From positions 1 to 64,000 of the forward strand of contig NZ_JAFBCV010000001.1 in assembly GCF_016907895.1 (NCBI RefSeq): a stretch of 64,000 nucleotides of DNA, given 5' to 3'. Made by a program: the position numbers and the translations under genes. Positions 24,935 to 34,182 of the stretch are shown here, one piece after another. Numbering within the stretch: the stretch's first letter is position 1; the number at the start of each line of letters is the position of its first letter. The notes beneath the pieces were generated by a model. That model searched no databases and had not been told where the DNA came from. It saw only the letters and a list, made by a program, of their open reading frames with translations. Source of the DNA: Shouchella xiaoxiensis. GTDB lineage: Bacteria; Bacillota; Bacilli; Bacillales; Bacillaceae_D.

Positions 24935-27900
24935 GTGCAGAAAAAACATATAATCAAGCTGTTATTGCTTGTAGCAATCATTATCGCCATACCTTTTGCC
25001 TTCTTTCAGTACATAGGACAAGAACCGATGAGAGAAGAATTAACAACTTCCGGCAAGGTGGTTGTTGTTAATGAGGACAGAGGATACCAGTATGAGGAGA
25101 ATGAACCGCTGATTTTAGGTAATGACATTGTGTCAACGTTGCAAGGTGATTCAGATTATGAATGGGTAGTGGCCGGCAGGGCTTCGGCTCAAGCGGGATT
25201 AGCGAACCAGGAATATGACGCGATCGTCTATATTGATTCCTCTTTTTCTGAGAACATTATGTCTTTTCAAGATTCACTGCCAAATCAGGCGAGTGTAAAC
25301 TATGAAATGTATAATAATTTAAATGCAGAAAACCAAGAACGCGTGCAAAAAGAGTTAGAGAGTGCTCAATTAAAAATGAACCAGCAAATTAGCTCGCAAT
25401 ATTGGCGCTATGTATCAGAGGAAGTTGACCGAGTCAGAGGTAACTTTAATGACGTGCTGCAAAAAGAAGTCGACTTCTTAAATGAAATGTATACATTTTA
25501 CTCGCCAAGTTCACAAGAATTGGCTGAAGACATTGAGGCGCAGCGAAGCCGTCTTGATCAGTTTTTTGCTGCTACTTCGGATACAACCGATTTATCGGAA
25601 AGCTCTCGTGCGAGTTTAGAAGAAGCGCAAGAGGGGTTTAATGAACTGACCGATGCAATGGATCTTTATATGAATTATCACAATGAGCAAACAGAGATGA
25701 TGGAACAAGCGAACGCTCAGAATGGCGAGCTTGTTAATCAAGCAGTGAATGATTTCCAACAAGCTTTACAAGCAGGAAGTGGAAATGTTCAAGAAAGTCA
25801 GAGTGTGTTTGCGCCGCAATTGTCCAATGATGGTGAAAGAGTCACTTCGTTGCTCAATAACTGGACCATTGGTTCTTATGCATATAAAGACGAAGTGAAT
25901 CGATTTAATAGCGACATTAACCAAGTGTATACTGCCCAAGATGAAGCCGTTAATCGCATCCCAAATGCACAGTTTGAACTGATCGAACAGTATGCAGATG
26001 CAACGCAAGAAGAATTGGCAGTAGCGCAGTTCCGTCAAACGTTAAATGTGCGTTACAACTTATCAACGGACGAGCTTCCAGAGGAAAGCCCACCTCGTCC
26101 CGAACAGCCAGAAGAAGCGCTTGAGCCGATCGATGAAGATCTTTTAAACGAAGTAGAAGAAACAATTATTGAAATAGGAAAGCTAGTCGGTCGATTGAAC
26201 CCTGGCGACATTGAACCAGATCCAGATCCTGATCCGGAGCCAAACCCGGAAAATGGAGAGGATAATGAGCCTGAACCGGGAGATGGGGACGATCCTCCAC
26301 CTTCACCTGAACCAGGAGATGGCAATGATGATGACGGACCATCTCCATCCGAACCAGAAGATGGTGCTGATAATGGAAACGGGGATGAGGAAACCCCTAC
26401 ACCGCCAATAGATCCTCCTGCTGAGGAAGAGACTAACGGTAGCGTAGAAGAAGAGCCTGAACAGGAAACCACTGAAGATGGGCAAGAGCAAGAAGATCTA
26501 AATGAAGCGCTCTCCTTTACACCGTACCGCGCAGTGTTTGTCAATTTTCCTCAGGATGAACTACAAGGTGTATGGACAAGAGCAATGGAACTGTTGGGAA
26601 GCATGGAATCGACGTTAGAAGTTGCTCAGTGGAGAATTGACGATCATAGAGAAGAGACTGAGGCGTTTCTCGACTATGTGGAAAAACTTGAGGACTATGC
26701 ATCACTTTTGGAAGAGTATGTTGAGCAACTGGAAGAGCAAGTGATTAATCCAGTGATTGAGGAAGTTGAAAGGCAAGAACAAGCCGTTTTCAACCGAATT
26801 AATGCATCGCCGTCCGTGATTGAAAGCCCAATTCAGTCAAGGAATGTACAAGAACTATTGTCCTATTATGGTGAATTGGCCGTATTGGATTGGACGTATA
26901 GTCAGCAAGGCAATTTAAATCAAGACCGGATTAACGAAATTGTTGAAAATGACAATCGTGTTCGCGAGGTTCAAGCTACCATTGAGAGGGCACGACAATC
27001 AGTCAATTCGTTTATGGACAACCAAACGCAGCTAGATGAAGCCCAACAATCTGTAGAGGAAGCGGAAGTAGAGTTTAATCAATTTGTTGTGGAAGCAAAT
27101 AATGTGCTGAACGAGTTGGAGCAAGACATTACTCAGGAACAACAAGCCATTTTTGAAGAAGTAGTGGCAATTGTGGAAACGGGTAACGCTATTGGTGCGA
27201 ACTTATCTGAAAGCTTTGGAGACGTTAATGTAGACCCGGCGCCTGTCGATGGTTTAAATGGGCAAATGGTTGTTTCCAATCAACAAACGTCTTTAGGAGA
27301 AGTTCAACAATTGGGAGTGGCAGTTGAATCTCTTAGCAACCGTCAAGATGATATTATTGCCCAAACAGAAGACCTCCACAGCAATGTAACGGAAGTTCAA
27401 GCCAAATCGGATGATTTGAACTCGAGATGGTCGGACAACGTTGAAACAACGGAACTTGTTTACGAGGACATTCATACCATTTTAGCCAATGCTCTGACAG
27501 ATGGACTTCACAATGATTATGTCTATAACCATCTCTCCAACCCAGTTGGTGTAAGTGGAGAGCAAGGAACGGGGCCAGTTGAGAGGCTCACACCACCAAT
27601 CGTTGTGCTTGTCATTGTGCTTTTATCAAGCTTGTTGATTGGATTTTTGACCCACAATTATAGCTCGGTGCCAATCTTGGTCAATCTCTCATTGTTTAGC
27701 ATTTTATCGATCATTGTCGGCCTAGTTATTAGCATTTATGGATTATCGATTTACACGATGAGTGAAAGTCAGTCGATTCAATGGACGATTATTACGGTTC
27801 TCTTGATTATGGCAACAGCTGGCCTTATCCGCGTTGCCTTCATGGCTGGTCCGTGGGTTGGATGGCTACTTAGCGTCGCGTTCGTCCTATTCTTTACAAG

Positions 27901-28108
27901 CCCGCTTCTTGCTATGGCGATGCCGAACTTCCGCACGAATAACCCTATTGCGGAGCTCTATATTTCCATTCAAGCAAGCTCGCAAAATGCGTTTCTTGCA
28001 GGTCTGCTTCCGTTGGCTCTCATTGCAGCGACAACGATTGCAGTACCAATCATTCGTCATCTGGCCATGAATCGAAAAAAAGAAGAGGATGACGTTTATG
28101 AAGTGTAA
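24935..28108 (+). CDS. yueB: YueB/EsaA, T7SS membrane channel protein
   Basis: This is a large polytopic protein of 1,057 residues. One N-terminal TM (about 6-26) is followed by a roughly 850-residue extracellular arm of coiled coils and then five or so TM segments in the last 190 residues. Residues about 388-515 are low complexity, rich in Asp/Glu/Pro/Gly/Asn (DPDPDPEPNPENGEDNEPEP and similar), likely a flexible surface spacer. In B. subtilis YueB is the receptor of phage SPP1, and EsaA is the T7SS wall-spanning component. GTG 24935 is preferred because AGCGAGGTGG lies 5 nt upstream; the frame also opens at GTG 24926. The spacer should vary between strains if phage selection acts on it. Confidence 0.93.
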   Translation: MQKKHIIKLLLLVAIIIAIPFAFFQYIGQEPMREELTTSGKVVVVNEDRGYQYEENEPLILGNDIVSTLQGDSDYEWVVAGRASAQAGLANQEYDAIVYIDSSFSENIMSFQDSLPNQASVNYEMYNNLNAENQERVQKELESAQLKMNQQISSQYWRYVSEEVDRVRGNFNDVLQKEVDFLNEMYTFYSPSSQELAEDIEAQRSRLDQFFAATSDTTDLSESSRASLEEAQEGFNELTDAMDLYMNYHNEQTEMMEQANAQNGELVNQAVNDFQQALQAGSGNVQESQSVFAPQLSNDGERVTSLLNNWTIGSYAYKDEVNRFNSDINQVYTAQDEAVNRIPNAQFELIEQYADATQEELAVAQFRQTLNVRYNLSTDELPEESPPRPEQPEEALEPIDEDLLNEVEETIIEIGKLVGRLNPGDIEPDPDPDPEPNPENGEDNEPEPGDGDDPPPSPEPGDGNDDDGPSPSEPEDGADNGNGDEETPTPPIDPPAEEETNGSVEEEPEQETTEDGQEQEDLNEALSFTPYRAVFVNFPQDELQGVWTRAMELLGSMESTLEVAQWRIDDHREETEAFLDYVEKLEDYASLLEEYVEQLEEQVINPVIEEVERQEQAVFNRINASPSVIESPIQSRNVQELLSYYGELAVLDWTYSQQGNLNQDRINEIVENDNRVREVQATIERARQSVNSFMDNQTQLDEAQQSVEEAEVEFNQFVVEANNVLNELEQDITQEQQAIFEEVVAIVETGNAIGANLSESFGDVNVDPAPVDGLNGQMVVSNQQTSLGEVQQLGVAVESLSNRQDDIIAQTEDLHSNVTEVQAKSDDLNSRWSDNVETTELVYEDIHTILANALTDGLHNDYVYNHLSNPVGVSGEQGTGPVERLTPPIVVLVIVLLSSLLIGFLTHNYSSVPILVNLSLFSILSIIVGLVISIYGLSIYTMSESQSIQWTIITVLLIMATAGLIRVAFMAGPWVGWLLSVAFVLFFTSPLLAMAMPNFRTNNPIAELYISIQASSQNAFLAGLLPLALIAATTIAVPIIRHLAMNRKKEEDDVYEV

Positions 28109-28553
28109 GACCTTGGTTACCGGGATCGGAGCATGTGTCGCGCTGCTCCTGTTCTCGGGAATGCCAAGCTATGCCGAGGAAGAACGAGTGGAACCTGGTG
28201 TTTACAAAGAGCGGGAAGTGCTGTTAGAGCTCCGTCAATACAAACCAGGAGCGGAACAGCGGGAAATTAGAGTGCCTGAAGAACAAAAAATTCTCACATT
28301 TACGCAGCCATTAGAAGAAACATACACAGAGCTTCAAGATACCTTATTTGCGAGTAGTGCTGAAGCAAACCACGAGGGAAATGTAGCTTCTAGTGCCGGA
28401 TTGTTCGCAGAGGAGAAAGTATTGGCACGTCATGTAGTGCCGGTGGAAGAAAAAGTAAATGTGCTACCTTGGATATTATCAGCTGTGGCGGCCGTGCTCG
28501 TTTCGGTTTTACTGCTTTACATTATTCCTAAAACAGTACAATTTAACGAGTAG
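28098..28553 (+). CDS. yueC: YueC/EssA, T7SS membrane protein
   Basis: This is a small bitopic component of the secretion complex, 151 residues. A signal peptide (…SGMPSYA, cleavage near residue 26) is followed by a short extracellular domain and a C-terminal TM (WILSAVAAVLVSVLLLYII). ATG 28098, overlapping the yueB stop by 11 nt, is chosen because AAGAGG lies about 9 nt upstream. ATG 28089 abuts that site. The position after yueB matches B. subtilis yueC. This is the last recognisable gene of the T7SS operon; no yueD follows. Confidence 0.85.
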   Translation: MKCKTLVTGIGACVALLLFSGMPSYAEEERVEPGVYKEREVLLELRQYKPGAEQREIRVPEEQKILTFTQPLEETYTELQDTLFASSAEANHEGNVASSAGLFAEEKVLARHVVPVEEKVNVLPWILSAVAAVLVSVLLLYIIPKTVQFNE

Positions 28554-28756
28554 CGATGTTTCTGTGGCAATTGAGGGGAAGAGTTGGTGGCGCGACGAGC
28601 CCTTAAACAAGTGCCATCTATATCTTGCAGTAGATGACAGGGACATCGCATTAAATAGCCAAAGCGGAATGTGCAGTAGGATCTGTTCCTTCGCTAATTA
28701 AGATGAAAAACGAAAAGACGATTAACCTTAACTGAAATTAACTAAAGTAGTATGAG

Positions 28757-28790
28757 TGGCATAGCTATGTGAGAGCTATGCCATTTTTAT
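28757..28790 (+). terminator. Terminator of the T7SS operon
   Basis: The 10-bp perfect stem TGGCATAGCT/AGCTATGCCA, loop ATGTGAG, is followed by TTTTTAT. It closes the yuk/yue operon about 200 nt after yueC. Confidence 0.85.
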
Positions 28791-29089
28791 GTGGTTTGCA
28801 TCTTAATGTAGAACGTAGAGGAACGTCTATATAAATAAATCGTTCAGGCTGACCTCTTTTTGAATTGAGTTGAACAATAGGAATATGTGGAAATCTGCTA
28901 GATTTAAGAGAAATTTGACACTCAGTTGGAACAAATCTAGTTGAAACCGCTCCCCTTCAAAAAGCCTATATCAATTCTAGCGCTTCTTTGCTATGCTTTG
29001 TAAAACAATTTGTCAGATTGTTAGAAAGATAGAGTTTAAAAATATAATAATATGGCAAATGAACAAAGAGTGTTTAAAGGAGGGAAAGA
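28791..29089. other. Gene-free spacer before the amidase gene
   Basis: This 300-nt AT-rich stretch has no convincing gene. It contains an isolated TTGACA (28915-28920) with a poor -10, and a TATAAT (29043-29048) without a good -35 shortly before the amidase start. Any of these could serve the amidase. Bases 28554-28756 are likewise empty apart from a short open frame without a ribosome site. Confidence 0.4.
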
Positions 29090-30142
29090 ATGTACCGTTT
29101 TTTGAAATTATTCTTCGCTACATCATTCATGCTGTTCATTCTTTTTCTAGGCGGAAGTCCTGTTGATGCGTCGACACATTCAGGGGTTGTTGAGAGTAAC
29201 GCACCGTTAAATGTACGAGATAGTCCGTCGGATCAAGGCGCTATTCTTGGTAAGTTAGAACCAGGTGAGCGGATTGAATACTTTACCACTTCATCAGAAT
29301 GGCTAAAAATTACCTATGCTGGGCAGTTTGGTTATGTAAGCAAGTCTTATATTAGTGGAACGACTTCTTCAACAGCTGAACAAGGTGTGAATTCAATAGC
29401 TAGATCAGGTATTGTTGCTTCTCCTAATGGCTTAAACGTTCGCTCGGGACCTCAATCTTCAGCGGCTATTCGCGGTCAACTTAGTAGTGGGACACCGATT
29501 GAATTTATTGAACGGAACGACGGCTGGGCGCAGATTACGTATAACGGTTCTGTCGGATATGTATATGCAGATTTCTTACAGTCAGCTACGGCAGCTCCGG
29601 TCAATGCTGAGCCAGTCACCGAGCAAGGAATGACCGTTGTTCTTGATGCTGGACATGGTGGATATGATCCTGGCGCGGTAGCCAATGGTCTGAAAGAAAA
29701 ACATGTGGCCAAAGCATACAATGATCAACTGAAGCAAACGCTGGAAGCAGACGGCATTGATGTAGTTGAAACGCGACAAGGCGACGAATTTGTTTCGTTG
29801 GCAAGTCGAGTCAACCAAGCCAATCAAGCGCAAGCTGATTTGTTTATTAGCATTCACGCCAATAGCTTCTCGCAATCAAGCGTTCGAGGCTTTGAAACAC
29901 ATTACTATCAATCAAGCACGGCGGCGAGAGCTGTTGAGAGTGAAATTAGCCAACTTAGCAATGGCAATTCCCGTGGAATCTATCAATCTAATTTTCAAGT
30001 GCTTCGTGATACAACAATGCCCGCCGTATTAATTGAGGTTGGTTATTTAACGAATCCGAATGATGCGTCATTGCTGCAAACGTCTGAGCATCAACAAGAT
30101 GTTAGTGAAGCGGTAAGACGCGCGGTAAATCAATTGAATTAA
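29090..30142 (+). CDS. SH3-domain N-acetylmuramoyl-L-alanine amidase
   Basis: This secreted zinc amidase cleaves the bond between MurNAc and L-Ala in peptidoglycan. It has 350 residues: a signal peptide (to about residue 28), two bacterial SH3 wall-binding domains (about 30-85 and 105-165), then an Amidase_3 domain (about 180-348). Zinc ligands are His189 (LDAGHGG), Glu203 (GLKEKH) and His256 (SIHAN). Glu316 in LIEVGYL is the catalytic acid. The gene has its own AAAGGAGG site and is bounded by terminators, so it is a single-gene unit. Being next to the T7SS operon may be chance, or it may help open the wall for secretion. Confidence 0.93.
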   Translation: MYRFLKLFFATSFMLFILFLGGSPVDASTHSGVVESNAPLNVRDSPSDQGAILGKLEPGERIEYFTTSSEWLKITYAGQFGYVSKSYISGTTSSTAEQGVNSIARSGIVASPNGLNVRSGPQSSAAIRGQLSSGTPIEFIERNDGWAQITYNGSVGYVYADFLQSATAAPVNAEPVTEQGMTVVLDAGHGGYDPGAVANGLKEKHVAKAYNDQLKQTLEADGIDVVETRQGDEFVSLASRVNQANQAQADLFISIHANSFSQSSVRGFETHYYQSSTAARAVESEISQLSNGNSRGIYQSNFQVLRDTTMPAVLIEVGYLTNPNDASLLQTSEHQQDVSEAVRRAVNQLN

Positions 30143-30153
30143 GCAAAATCAGT

Positions 30154-30184
30154 AGCTCATCGGAAAAGCGATGGGCTTTTTTTG
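30154..30184 (+). terminator. Terminator after the amidase gene
   Basis: The 9-bp stem AGCTCATCG/CGATGGGCT (one G-U) is followed by eight T residues. Confidence 0.85.
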
Positions 30185-30241
30185 TTGATAAACGTGCATA
30201 CTGATACGATATAAGTAAAATGATGGTTAGAGGTGGTAGAA

Positions 30242-30850
30242 GTGTCCGGTTCAATTCAAATTATAAAAGCATCACCTTCCTCCATTATTGGAGGTCAACT
30301 AAACGCAATGGCGCTTGGAACAATGGCGCATACGATCGTCGGTTCAACGAATCAAACGGTTATTGAGGAAACAATGGGGGCGCTCTGGCAGCAGAAAAAC
30401 AATCGCTTCAGTCATGAGTTTGCTTACGAAGCGAAGCAAGGGAAGAAGACGCTTGGCATTCTAACCTGTTATCCAACGCCAGTCTTGGATTCATTAGGGT
30501 TACCAACCGCAAAACAAATATTATCAATTAGACGAATGGAGATGATCGTTTATGCGGTCAAAAACATCCGCTCGATATATGGGATTATGACGATGGAAGA
30601 AGGCAAAAAAGATGAATTCCATATTGGCTCAATTGCGATGCTACCTGAGAGCAGAGGGCTTGGAATCGGAAAGCTTCTGTTAGCAAAAGCTGAAGAGCTA
30701 GCAAAAGAGCAGTCATGTACAAAAATCTCATTAACGGTTCGCGAAGACAATCCCAAAGCACGACAGCTGTATGAACGAGTTGGTTATCAAGTAGCAGGAA
30801 AGATAAAAAAAGGCTCGTTTTCGCTTGATCGGATGGTGAAGCAGTTGTGA
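30242..30850 (+). CDS. GNAT family N-acetyltransferase
   Basis: This is a predicted acetyl-CoA dependent acetyltransferase of 202 residues. The C-terminal half holds the acetyl-CoA signature (IAMLPESRGLGIGKLLLAKA) and the motif B segment DNPKARQLYERVGYQ. The frame opens at GTG 30233, but GTG 30242 has TTAGAGGTGG at the correct distance. The N-terminal 100 residues carry a region with no specific motif, so the substrate cannot be named. It converges on the MMPL gene, sharing a two-way terminator. Confidence 0.85.
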   Translation: MSGSIQIIKASPSSIIGGQLNAMALGTMAHTIVGSTNQTVIEETMGALWQQKNNRFSHEFAYEAKQGKKTLGILTCYPTPVLDSLGLPTAKQILSIRRMEMIVYAVKNIRSIYGIMTMEEGKKDEFHIGSIAMLPESRGLGIGKLLLAKAEELAKEQSCTKISLTVREDNPKARQLYERVGYQVAGKIKKGSFSLDRMVKQL

Positions 30851-30880
30851 ATGTGTTGTAAGTAGCTTTTCAAGAGGTCA

Positions 30881-30915
30881 AAAAAAGCTCTTCAAATTCG
30901 AAGAGCTTCTTTTTC
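30881..30915. terminator. Bidirectional terminator
   Basis: The stem AAGCTCTTC/GAAGAGCTT is flanked by A7 on one side and TTCTTTTTC on the other. It serves both the GNAT gene (plus) and the MMPL gene (minus). Confidence 0.85.
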
Positions 30916-30918
30916 ATT

Positions 30919-33213
30919 TTATTGCTTCTGTTGTTTTTCTTCTTTGGCAAGAGAAGCGGTTAGCTTTTCCCCTTCAATATCTAAATTCGGTAGGATCTTA
31001 TCAAGCCATTTAGGTAAATACCATATCTTATCACCAAACATCGACATGACGGCAGGGACAAATACCATCCGTATAAGAAACGCATCAATTAAGATTCCGA
31101 TAGCCAGAGCAAATCCAACCTGTTTGATCATAATATCATCAGTGAAAATAAACCCTGAGAATACGGATACCATGATCAAAGCGGCGGCTACAACGACTCG
31201 ACTAGCTGAGGAATACCCATTTTTAATAGCAGCATCTTTTTTATCACCGTGTACGTAGGCTTCTCGCATTGATGAAACAAGAAACACTTGATAATCCATC
31301 GCTAAACCATATAAAATTCCCGTTACCATGATAGGAATAAAACTTAGCAATGGGCCTCCTGTGTCAATCCCAAACAGTGAACCAAACCACCCCCACTGAA
31401 ACACAGCCGTTGTAATTCCAAAAGTGGCTAGGATACTTAACAGAAAGCCTGCCGTCGCTTTAATAGGAATAATGAGCGAGCGGAAAACGACAAGCAAGAT
31501 AATTAAGGAGAGAACGACAATGATTCCAATATAAATAGGAAAGACTTCAGACAGGTTTTCAGAGACATCAATATTAATCGCAGTTAAACCTGTAATTCCT
31601 ATATCAAGGTTGGTTCCTTCCGTTATTGAATCCGTGGATCTTAAGTGCTCAACTAACGCTTTTGTTTCTGCGTCAGTCGGACCATGTAATGGTGTGATGC
31701 TAATAATGCCAACTGTACCGGCTTCATTCAGTCCGCCAGGTGATACTTCGACGACATTATCTAAATTAGCAAGATTAGTCATTAATTGAAGGTAGTCTTC
31801 AATTTCAATAGCTGAACCGCCCTGATCTTCAGCAACCATCGCAAGAGTTCCGTTGTACCCTTCACCAAATCCTTCAGTAATAAGGTCGTAGCTTTGGCGC
31901 TCAACGGTGTCGAGGTTAGAGCTAGCGCCAGAAGGCATCCCTAAATCCATTTGTGCAACAGGAACAGCTAATGTACCTAAAATGAGAATGACAAGCGCAA
32001 CGACAAGCCACTTTCCTTTAAGTAACCCTTTAATCCAGTGATCGGCAAAGGACGGTTGATTATGGTCTTTCTTAGCATACCGCTGTCTCGCTTTTTTCGT
32101 CACAATGCGTTCCCCAGCTAAACCAAGCAGAGCTGGTAATAATGTTAGGGCAACGAGCACATCTAAAAATACGGTCATTGAAGCAACAAGTGCCATACTG
32201 CTTAAGAATGAGATGCCAATCACAAGTAGCCCACACAACGCAATGATGACGGTTAAACCAGCAAAAAAGACGGCGCTACCTGCCGTTCCAACAGCTCTAG
32301 CTGCAGCTTCTTTTGCGGGTAGATTTTCAGTTAAAATTAGTTTTCTTTGTCGGTTCACAATAAATAGAGCGTAGTCAATCCCGACTGCTAATCCAACCAT
32401 TAACGCTAGAACGGGGGTCAAACTATTAATTTCAAATAGACTCGATAAGGCAAATGTTCCGCCAACACCTACACCGACGCCAACGAGAGCGACAATTAAA
32501 GGGAACCCAGCAGCAATTAATGAACCAAGGGTAACTACTAAAACAATTGCTGCAATAACAAGTCCGATGATTTCATGTGTACCGCCAATAGGTATATCGA
32601 CAGGGATTAATGTACCAGAAGGGAGAACGTGCAGGTCTGTGTTTTCTTCTGCTAGTTCAGCGTAAGCTACTAATTGGTCTAGTTCATCATCGGATAAATT
32701 TTCAACTTGTTCTGTCATTTGAAACTGAAAGAGTGCTGTTTGCCCATCCTCAGAAATCATGACACCTGGTACAGGAAAATCTTGAACGATTAGGGGCCGA
32801 TGAGTGGTGTCGCTCTCTGGCATAAGCTGCATAAGTTGAGCCATCTCTTCCTGCCCAAGACTGCTTTGTCCTTGGTCAAGCATATCCATCGGATTAACAA
32901 TGAAATCAAGTTCGTAAATCGACTGGATGGCCGTTATTAACGGCTCAATATGCTCTGGAGCATCAACGGTTGTCTCTTCATCTGTATGAAAAATAAAACT
33001 TCCTTGTCCCCCTGATGCCACTGGGAAATCGTCAGCTAATTGGTCAAGAATGTCTTGAGATTCTGTTCCGTCAATTCTTGTTTCTGAACTAATATTGACT
33101 CCGGCTGTAGCTAATACGGAAATCACAACACCGAGGATAACGACCCAACTGGCTATGAATAACCAAGGTTTAGCGTACGCGGCTTTCCCGATCCGATAAA
33201 ATAATGTCGACAT
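30919..33213 (-). CDS. MMPL/RND family transporter
   Basis: This membrane exporter of 764 residues has two MMPL repeats. Each has one TM helix, an extracellular domain and a bundle of five or so TM helices. The proton-relay type aspartates appear in VGIDYALF and LAMDYQVF, the family hallmark. It is similar in layout to B. subtilis YdfJ. The ATG has AAAAGGAG upstream and lies 29 nt after the tetR stop, so the two form one minus-strand operon. Likely substrate: lipophilic toxic compounds or lipids, controlled by the TetR protein. Specificity cannot be read from sequence. Confidence 0.9.
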   Translation of the reverse strand: MSTLFYRIGKAAYAKPWLFIASWVVILGVVISVLATAGVNISSETRIDGTESQDILDQLADDFPVASGGQGSFIFHTDEETTVDAPEHIEPLITAIQSIYELDFIVNPMDMLDQGQSSLGQEEMAQLMQLMPESDTTHRPLIVQDFPVPGVMISEDGQTALFQFQMTEQVENLSDDELDQLVAYAELAEENTDLHVLPSGTLIPVDIPIGGTHEIIGLVIAAIVLVVTLGSLIAAGFPLIVALVGVGVGVGGTFALSSLFEINSLTPVLALMVGLAVGIDYALFIVNRQRKLILTENLPAKEAAARAVGTAGSAVFFAGLTVIIALCGLLVIGISFLSSMALVASMTVFLDVLVALTLLPALLGLAGERIVTKKARQRYAKKDHNQPSFADHWIKGLLKGKWLVVALVILILGTLAVPVAQMDLGMPSGASSNLDTVERQSYDLITEGFGEGYNGTLAMVAEDQGGSAIEIEDYLQLMTNLANLDNVVEVSPGGLNEAGTVGIISITPLHGPTDAETKALVEHLRSTDSITEGTNLDIGITGLTAINIDVSENLSEVFPIYIGIIVVLSLIILLVVFRSLIIPIKATAGFLLSILATFGITTAVFQWGWFGSLFGIDTGGPLLSFIPIMVTGILYGLAMDYQVFLVSSMREAYVHGDKKDAAIKNGYSSASRVVVAAALIMVSVFSGFIFTDDIMIKQVGFALAIGILIDAFLIRMVFVPAVMSMFGDKIWYLPKWLDKILPNLDIEGEKLTASLAKEEKQQKQ

Positions 33214-33242
33214 GAAAATCTCCTTTTCTCTATCTTCTTAAA

Positions 33243-33848
33243 TTAAAAACCTTTACGTAACTGCTCAAAAATTTGATCAACATAATCAAAAAAAGGATGA
33301 TCTTTTTTTGTTTTTAGCTCTGCAAGTGGAAGCTCGATAACCATTTCCTCTTCAAATAAAGGAAGTAAAGCGCCAAAAACAGCTCCAAGCAACATATGAA
33401 AATATAGCTTAGAATAGGTTGCTCCATAGGCTTCATTTAATCCCTCTTTAGCAAAAGTCTGCACCTCATGTAGCGTTCCGTTCACATAAAGGCGCAACGT
33501 CGGGTTTTCTTTTGACATATACATGAGGTCATATAAACGATTTAATTTTTCTAATGAAAAGCTATGTTTTATAAACAAATGAATGGCATCGACTGGATTT
33601 ATTTTTTCCGTTTCAATCGTTACTCGAAAGTCTAACGGTGAGTCGCCGATATAAAAAGCACTCGCAATAGCTTCTTCCTTACAGGAGAAATAATTTGCGA
33701 ATGTTCTGCGGGAAAATCCAGCTTTTTTAACTACGTCCTCCACAATAAAGCCTTCTACACCTTTATCTTTGGCTAGATAAAAGGCAGATTCTGCTAAGGT
33801 TTGTTTTGTTTGGAGTTTCTTCTGTTCTCTTAGACGATCATCAGTCAA
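33243..33848 (-). CDS. TetR family repressor
   Basis: This is a transcription repressor of 201 residues. The N-terminal helix-turn-helix (about 25-55, VEDVVKKAGFSRRTFANYF) is followed by a ligand-binding helical domain. It uses a TTG start (33848) with GAGAGGTGA 6 nt upstream; no in-frame ATG fits better. It is the first gene of the tetR-MMPL operon. Its promoter region carries paired palindromes that overlap the -35 and -10 elements, so autorepression and control of the pump by a ligand are likely. Confidence 0.88.
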   Translation of the reverse strand: MTDDRLREQKKLQTKQTLAESAFYLAKDKGVEGFIVEDVVKKAGFSRRTFANYFSCKEEAIASAFYIGDSPLDFRVTIETEKINPVDAIHLFIKHSFSLEKLNRLYDLMYMSKENPTLRLYVNGTLHEVQTFAKEGLNEAYGATYSKLYFHMLLGAVFGALLPLFEEEMVIELPLAELKTKKDHPFFDYVDQIFEQLRKGF

Positions 33849-33867
33849 GTATGTTCACCTCTCTCCT

Positions 33868-33931
33868 TAGGATTCTCAATCCTAATCCAAAAATAATTAT
33901 TGCACAATGGGCAAAAATGCACAATGGGCAA
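33868..33931 (-). promoter_or_regulatory. tetR promoter with candidate TetR operators
   Basis: On the minus strand TTGTGC (plus 33902-33907) and TAGGAT (33879-33884) are 17 nt apart. The -35 lies inside TTGCACAATGGGCAA, a near-palindrome whose 13-bp core TGCACAATGGGCA is repeated exactly at 33901-33913 and 33918-33930. A second palindrome TAGGATT-CTC-AATCCTA (33868-33884) covers the -10. These are the best operator candidates. Confidence 0.6.
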
Positions 33932-33955
33932 TTTCGTTCCGATAGGATAATTAAC

Positions 33956-34013
33956 AAAAACCTGACCTCAGTCATTTGGATTATTTACAAATAATGACTG
34001 GAGTCAGGTTTTT
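33956..34013. terminator. Large 21-bp inverted repeat
   Basis: The arms are 33956-33976 and 33993-34013, each 21 nt with two adjacent mismatches (CCTGACCTCAGTCATT against AATGACTGGAGTCAGG), flanked by A5 and T5. It looks like a two-way terminator but sits in a promoter region between divergent genes, so it could also insulate the two promoters or be a leftover mobile repeat. Confidence 0.6.
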
Positions 34014-34064
34014 AGTCTATATAAGTACAGTAAAATTAATGGAAATGACTGTTAAAGGAGTGAA

Positions 34065-34175
34065 ATGAAAATGACGCTACCAATTGCAATTGTCGTATCG
34101 ACCGCCATTATTTGTTTAACAGCGTTTGTGACGATTATCTCTGTTAAATCAATGGATTATAAAGAAAAAGAGTGA
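34065..34175 (+). CDS. 36-residue membrane miniprotein
   Basis: This short frame starts MKMTLPIAIVVSTAIICL, contains a single TM helix and ends in the charged tail KSMDYKEKE. It has a good AAAGGAGTG site 3 nt upstream of the first ATG, or 9 nt upstream of the second, in-frame one (34071). Size and composition fit small regulatory or transporter-associated membrane peptides. The function is unknown. Confidence 0.6.
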   Translation: MKMTLPIAIVVSTAIICLTAFVTIISVKSMDYKEKE

Positions 34176-34182
34176 GCTGACG

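Noticed and set aside
26053-26544. Serine/glycine-rich minus-strand frame inside yueB
   Set aside because: It is a mirror of the Asp/Pro/Gly-rich codons of yueB, with no ribosome site or promoter.
28554-28701. Short frame after yueC (…SDVSVAIEGKSWWRDEPLN…)
   Set aside because: It is open only as the tail of a frame overlapping yueC, with no start codon or ribosome site of its own. It could be a gene fragment but cannot be supported.
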